Below are positions 57,080 to 64,000 of a stretch of DNA of 64,000 nucleotides, one piece after another. The DNA comes from Brachypodium distachyon (lineage: Eukaryota > Streptophyta > Magnoliopsida > Poales > Poaceae), in NCBI RefSeq assembly GCF_000005505.3, contig NC_016135.3, positions 23,530,613 through 23,594,612 of the forward strand. Direction: 5' to 3'. Every line of letters begins with the position of its first letter. The first letter of the stretch is position 1. Made by a program: the position numbers and the translations under genes. Below the pieces are notes generated by a model. That model was not told where the DNA came from. It was given only the letters and a program-made list of their open reading frames with translations, and made no database searches.

Positions 57080-60000
57080 TAACATCATAAAGCAATGTCA
57101 AGCCTAGAATTTATATAAGGAAACTTTGGGTTAATCTTTGGGACTTATTTGGCCTTTTATTTGGAGTTATTGTGTTGCTGGCAATTGGATTTTCTACTGA
57201 GATATAAAAGGGTATAACTCCAAACCGAACCCTGGCAAAAGCAAAAGTTCGATCCGTTTGAAGCTTAGCACATCTGATCAAAACAGTGAGTTTCCTGCTT
57301 AAATGCACTGTACTTCCATCCTGTGCCTGCGTAATGCGAGTCTGCCCACCAATATTTCTTGAACACAATGGCAGTTTTCATCTTTCTTTGACCGTTTTTC
57401 AGCTTCTTTATGACGCTTTGGCTGTTTTCGAGCCGTTCACTGCTACTTCGCGTGGCAAATGTTTGGATCCGTTTTCTTTCGGCACAGCCCACTGCAACGG
57501 ATTGACACTGTAGAGATAACAGTACAGTAGCCGAGAACAGCGGCTGGTGCTTGACCAACGGGAAGAAGGAAGCAGCAAAACATAAAATATTCTAAATATG
57601 GTGTTTCTCCCGTCTTCCATTCGTTCGATTCAAAGCTCAAAGTTTAAGCAAAGGACAGAGGAGTGCTATACTCCGAAGATACATACATGCATGCATGTCT
57701 GGACTTTATTTGATATCGCCTGATCGATCTGCATAGTTTCTTGAGAAAGCGTAGACCGGGAAAGCTAGCATACTTGTTAACGTTAGGACAGTGCAAAAGC
57801 TAAAGAGAAAAGTTGTTGCATTGTAACAGGAGTAGTACTTGTTAGTACATGGGGTGGCAAAAAAAGGGGAGTTTACGTACACAAGCTGATCCTGCCATTC
57901 TGGCCTTCCGGGGCGGGCATTCCGTGCTATCGCACGCACGCAGGAGGCTCCAACAAAATTATTGCCATTCCGTTGGAGGCTACGGTTAACATTTTCCTTT
58001 AAGAGAAGGACAGGACCATGGATAAAATAAGTCCCGAACTAAGTCCCGAAACGAGATGTTTTCGGATCCCAATGAGCGTCAAATCGAGCAGGCGAAAGCA
58101 GATTCCCTCCCTGCCACAGGATCGACCGCCGTGACCGAGCTCTCGGTTCCATTCCACACCGCAACAAGTGGCCGCCCGGGCCTCTCTTTCCCCGGCCACG
58201 TTAAGTGGAACGAAGCAACAACACAACGCGTGCATCAGGCATTGGATGGCTGGATCTCCCCGCATTTTGATGCCTTGGCCTTGGCCTGGGGCGCGCGCCC
58301 CCTTGCGCGGTGCGTCGCGGTCAAACTGGCAAATCAGCTAGCACGTCGGTCGATCGATCGATCAGTGGCGGTACGGGCCGCGCAGCCTTTTGCGCGGCCT
58401 CGGCCTCTGGCTCGGGCTCGTGTTGGGGGCCCTTTTCTATGATTCTATCTCTTCTGTTTTTCTCGAAGTTTTTTTTTTTTTTTTTTGCTTTTGCGCCGTC
58501 GCGTTCCACCTTCCACGGCGGATCCGGATCGTGTTGTGGGCGTATGCGAAGCAGGAAGAAGAAAGGACACGCGGGAGACGCAAAGTGCAAGATCGTCCCG
58601 TCCCGTGCGTGCGTGATGGCGCAGGGGCTAAACCGGGGGCTTGCTGTTGCCTGGCATCGTGTACTAGCTGCCAGGACCAGGATACACTAGGCTACTGCTA
58701 GCCCACTGTGCCCGTCGATCGGTTTCTCCTCTCCTTTGCTTCTCTCGGACGATACACAAACGCTCGATCGAAGCTCAAGTACAGCAGCACATTATGATGG
58801 CATATCGCTCGATCGACTGCAATGCACGCACTGTTTCTTCTGTGTAGACGGGGAAAACGACCAGACGGTAGAGAAGGCCTGAGTGATCAAGGCCTAGGGC
58901 TGGGGTTTCGACTGTAGCGGACAAATCGAGGTTCTCCGATGAGCAAAAAAAGCGATCAGCGAGAGCAAATCTTTGAGGAAAGGGGGTAAAGGCAGGCAGG
59001 CTAGCTGCGATGCTAGAAATGGCACGATGCACCGAGCCCGGTGTGGGGACTGGACGGAGCTTGAGCGGAGGGATGGGTCTCTCCTCTCGTGTGAGTGAGC
59101 AGCAGCCTTTGGGAAAAGGCCACTCGAGTCCGGTCGAGTCCGTCTCAGATCGTCTCTCGATCGCTCACCCTGTCCAGCTCGCTCACAAGTCCCAAACTCC
59201 CAAGTCGCCCAACCGGGGCTCAGCAGCTCAGCTTGTTAGCCCCCAACCAACAGTCCAACACCAATTGGATGGATGACACGCACCCACGAGACACACAGAG
59301 ACGCCGACGTCTCGTCGCGCTCGGCCATCGTGTTTCCACGCAACGCGCTCGCCGGCCTACCTGTTTCTAGCGCTCGTGTGCTACTCTGCAAACATCGGCC
59401 TGATATGATACGGGTGCGTGCTAGCTAAGCTAGCTAAGCTACGGAGTATCTAGATCCGTGCTGTGCGACTCGAGATCGATCGCGACGGCTCAATGCATGC
59501 ATGGCCATGGGGCGCGTCCTGTTATGCACGGCGGCGTACGTGGTACGTGCAGCCTTTATAGGCCCCTGTTAATGAACAGGGCGACTCCTCTCCTCTGGAA
59601 GACTGGAACGACACACCTGATGGATGGATCGGCTGGCTCGATCGAGCTCGACTCAGCAGTCAGCAGGCCCGGTTCTCTCTTTTCTGAATGGGGTTTTCTT
59701 TCCTCCACACGCCCGCTGTGTGCACGCTCTCTTCTGACCGGCCGGACGTACGGTACGTCAGACCGGTCTCGCCATTTCGAGGCTCGTAACATGGCTCCTG
59801 CTCGGCTACACTACACGCATCATCGACGACCGTGTCAGCTGGACACGGCCCCTCGTCGTACCTGTGTCGCTGGCTCGCCTTGGCACCGGCCGCCTGCCAA
59901 AGCAAAGGCACGTACTACAAACGTAGTACGTCCTTAGGCGCGTGCGCGCTTCAGAAGTGGCATGCAGCTGCTATCGTTGCAATTAAAGGCTTGTGGCACA

Positions 60001-60923
60001 GGCACGCAGCATTGCCGCTTGTGGTGGTGGCTGCATACGAGACAGAACCCTAAGCCCGATCGAACGTAAGAAGTACAAGTACGTTGGTGCATGCAGGCGG
60101 GGTGTGGGTGTGTGCAGTGTGGCAGATTTGTCTCTTTCACGCTCGCTATTTAGACCTTGGACGTGCATGCGTCAATGCATGGCTTTGTCTGTGACAAAAA
60201 GACCGGACACATCGGTCGGCGGTTCCGGGGCATGAGGAGCACCGGAGACACGCAGCCAGAGAGAAAGGCACTAGCTAGCGTGACAGGCCGCGTCAAGCCA
60301 TCTTGTGCCCTGCTCTGCTATAGTGTTTCGGTCTGGGGATATGATCTTGACTCTTGAGGCTGTTCTTTCACGGTCCTGGCCGGATGCAAAATTGGCCGTG
60401 TGCATACACGTCGTCTCTTCAGTATGACAGGGTAGAAGTAGAAACTGGATGCAGTAATACCCACAAAACTGTTCCGGCCAAGCCACTATAATTGCTTGAG
60501 TGGCAACGACGCGCTACGCCGTGGTAAAGTGAGACAAGACTGGAAGTTGGATCAGAGAAGCAAGAGGTTATAATCAGAATACATTTTTCTCTTTAGACTT
60601 CACTTTACAAGTACATACAACCATACAGTGGATCCTGCAGTGGCACATAATCCCAAGAGAAAATAACGATCAAATGACCATAATAATCAAAATTTTCTAC
60701 TAGAAAGTTGTGGCGGGCATCAGACGGTGGCCAAAAGAATCGTGGAGGGTACATCAACTGCATGCTAACACACTATTCCAAAGCTATTTTACACCATCAC
60801 ACTCCATTCCTAGGAGGCGGCTTCCTCACTTGTCTTCACAATATACCCATTGCAGCATCACCACGCAAAACTTTCCTGACAGCTGCAGGGCCAGCACTGA
60901 TGTCTTGGATATGGAGGAACTGT
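57080..60923. other. intergenic region, no gene identified
   Basis: Both strands were checked over 3.8 kb. ORFs are short and have no recognisable motifs. 58000-59400 is GC-rich and contains CGATCGATCGAT-type repeats and an 18-base poly-T stretch (about 58470-58487). 60600-60923 probably belongs to the 3' region of the COLD1/GTG-type gene. Confidence 0.45.
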
Positions 60924-61012
60924 TAATCATGATTAGATTTTTTTTTTCAAAAAGGAGGGAAGCCCCCCGGCCTATGCATCATCTATGCACACAGCCATAA
61001 TCATGATTAGAT
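60924..61012 (-). repeat. short retroposon insertion with 15-bp target-site duplication
   Basis: TAATCATGATTAGAT occurs at 60924-60938 and again, identically, at 60998-61012. Between them are only 59 bp, starting with a run of nine T and then AAAAAGGAGGGAAGCCCCCC. On the minus strand this ends in poly-A, as expected of a severely 5'-truncated LINE or SINE copy. The words GGAGG..CCCCCGGCCT..TGCATC recall a common grass retroposon 3' end. Confidence 0.75.
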
Positions 61013-61282
61013 GCCAACTTGCATCCATACTTTAAAGCAAAGAGACGCCTTTGTTGAGTTAACTGATAGTATGTTATGTTCTGTAACTGTGTCTGGACTG
61101 TGGAGGTCTCCCAAGAAACAACCCCTTGGGGAACCATGATAGAAAAAATGGGTCAACCTGGCCAAGCAAGCAGGAAAATATCAACAAAAGTCACATTCAA
61201 TGGATGCAGTACGAAACATAAGCACATACCTTAGCCAAATAATGGTTAAAACGAACACTATGCACAAGTGGGACAAGATGCC

Positions 61283-64000
<2,718 letters not shown>

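Noticed and set aside
57706..59937. Several 80-160-residue open frames on both strands
   Set aside because: GC-rich, Arg/Pro/Ser-heavy, mutually overlapping and without any recognisable motif; consistent with chance in a GC-rich spacer.

Overview
This window is nuclear DNA of a grass (Poaceae). The genes have GT-AG introns, GC-rich first exons, Stowaway-type MITEs with CTCCCTCC ends, hAT and Ty3/gypsy remnants, and monocot-type gene families. The gene order (CDC20, epsin, MYB-CC, tandem alternative oxidases, BREVIS RADIX-like, then a COLD1/GTG-type protein) resembles what I recall of the AOX1a-AOX1b-COLD1 part of rice chromosome 4, so this is probably an orthologous segment in another grass. 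The species cannot be fixed from the sequence alone.

Layout. 0-4.7 kb is transposon debris: a minus-strand Tat-type Ty3/gypsy pol remnant with an internal deletion, and a 5'-truncated hAT transposase pseudogene. 6.2-22.0 kb is a gene-dense plus-strand block: a CobW/ZNG1-type GTPase (10 exons), CDC20 (5 exons, with a perfect MSA mitotic promoter motif), an ENTH-domain epsin (11 exons) and a MYB-CC factor (6 exons). From 22.9 kb on, every recognised gene is on the minus strand: a small plastid-type membrane protein, an F-box pseudogene, three tandem alternative oxidases (one AOX1a type, two AOX1b/AOX1d type from a later duplication of about 2.4 kb), a five-exon membrane protein of unknown function, a BREVIS RADIX-like gene whose leader intron appears to be about 1.85 kb, a complete hAT element with terminal inverted repeats and an 8-bp target-site duplication, and the last four exons of a COLD1/GTG1-type gene that continues past the right edge.

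The genes are a collinear set of independent housekeeping, stress and signalling genes, not an operon or pathway. The coherent unit is the AOX array. All three copies keep the diiron ligand motifs and the first regulatory cysteine. The two derived copies have lost one intron, carry Ser at the second regulatory cysteine, and share a G-box 0.8-0.9 kb upstream but differ in their TATA boxes. All exon coordinates were worked out by hand from splice signals, reading-frame continuity and remembered family motifs. No database search or transcript evidence was available.
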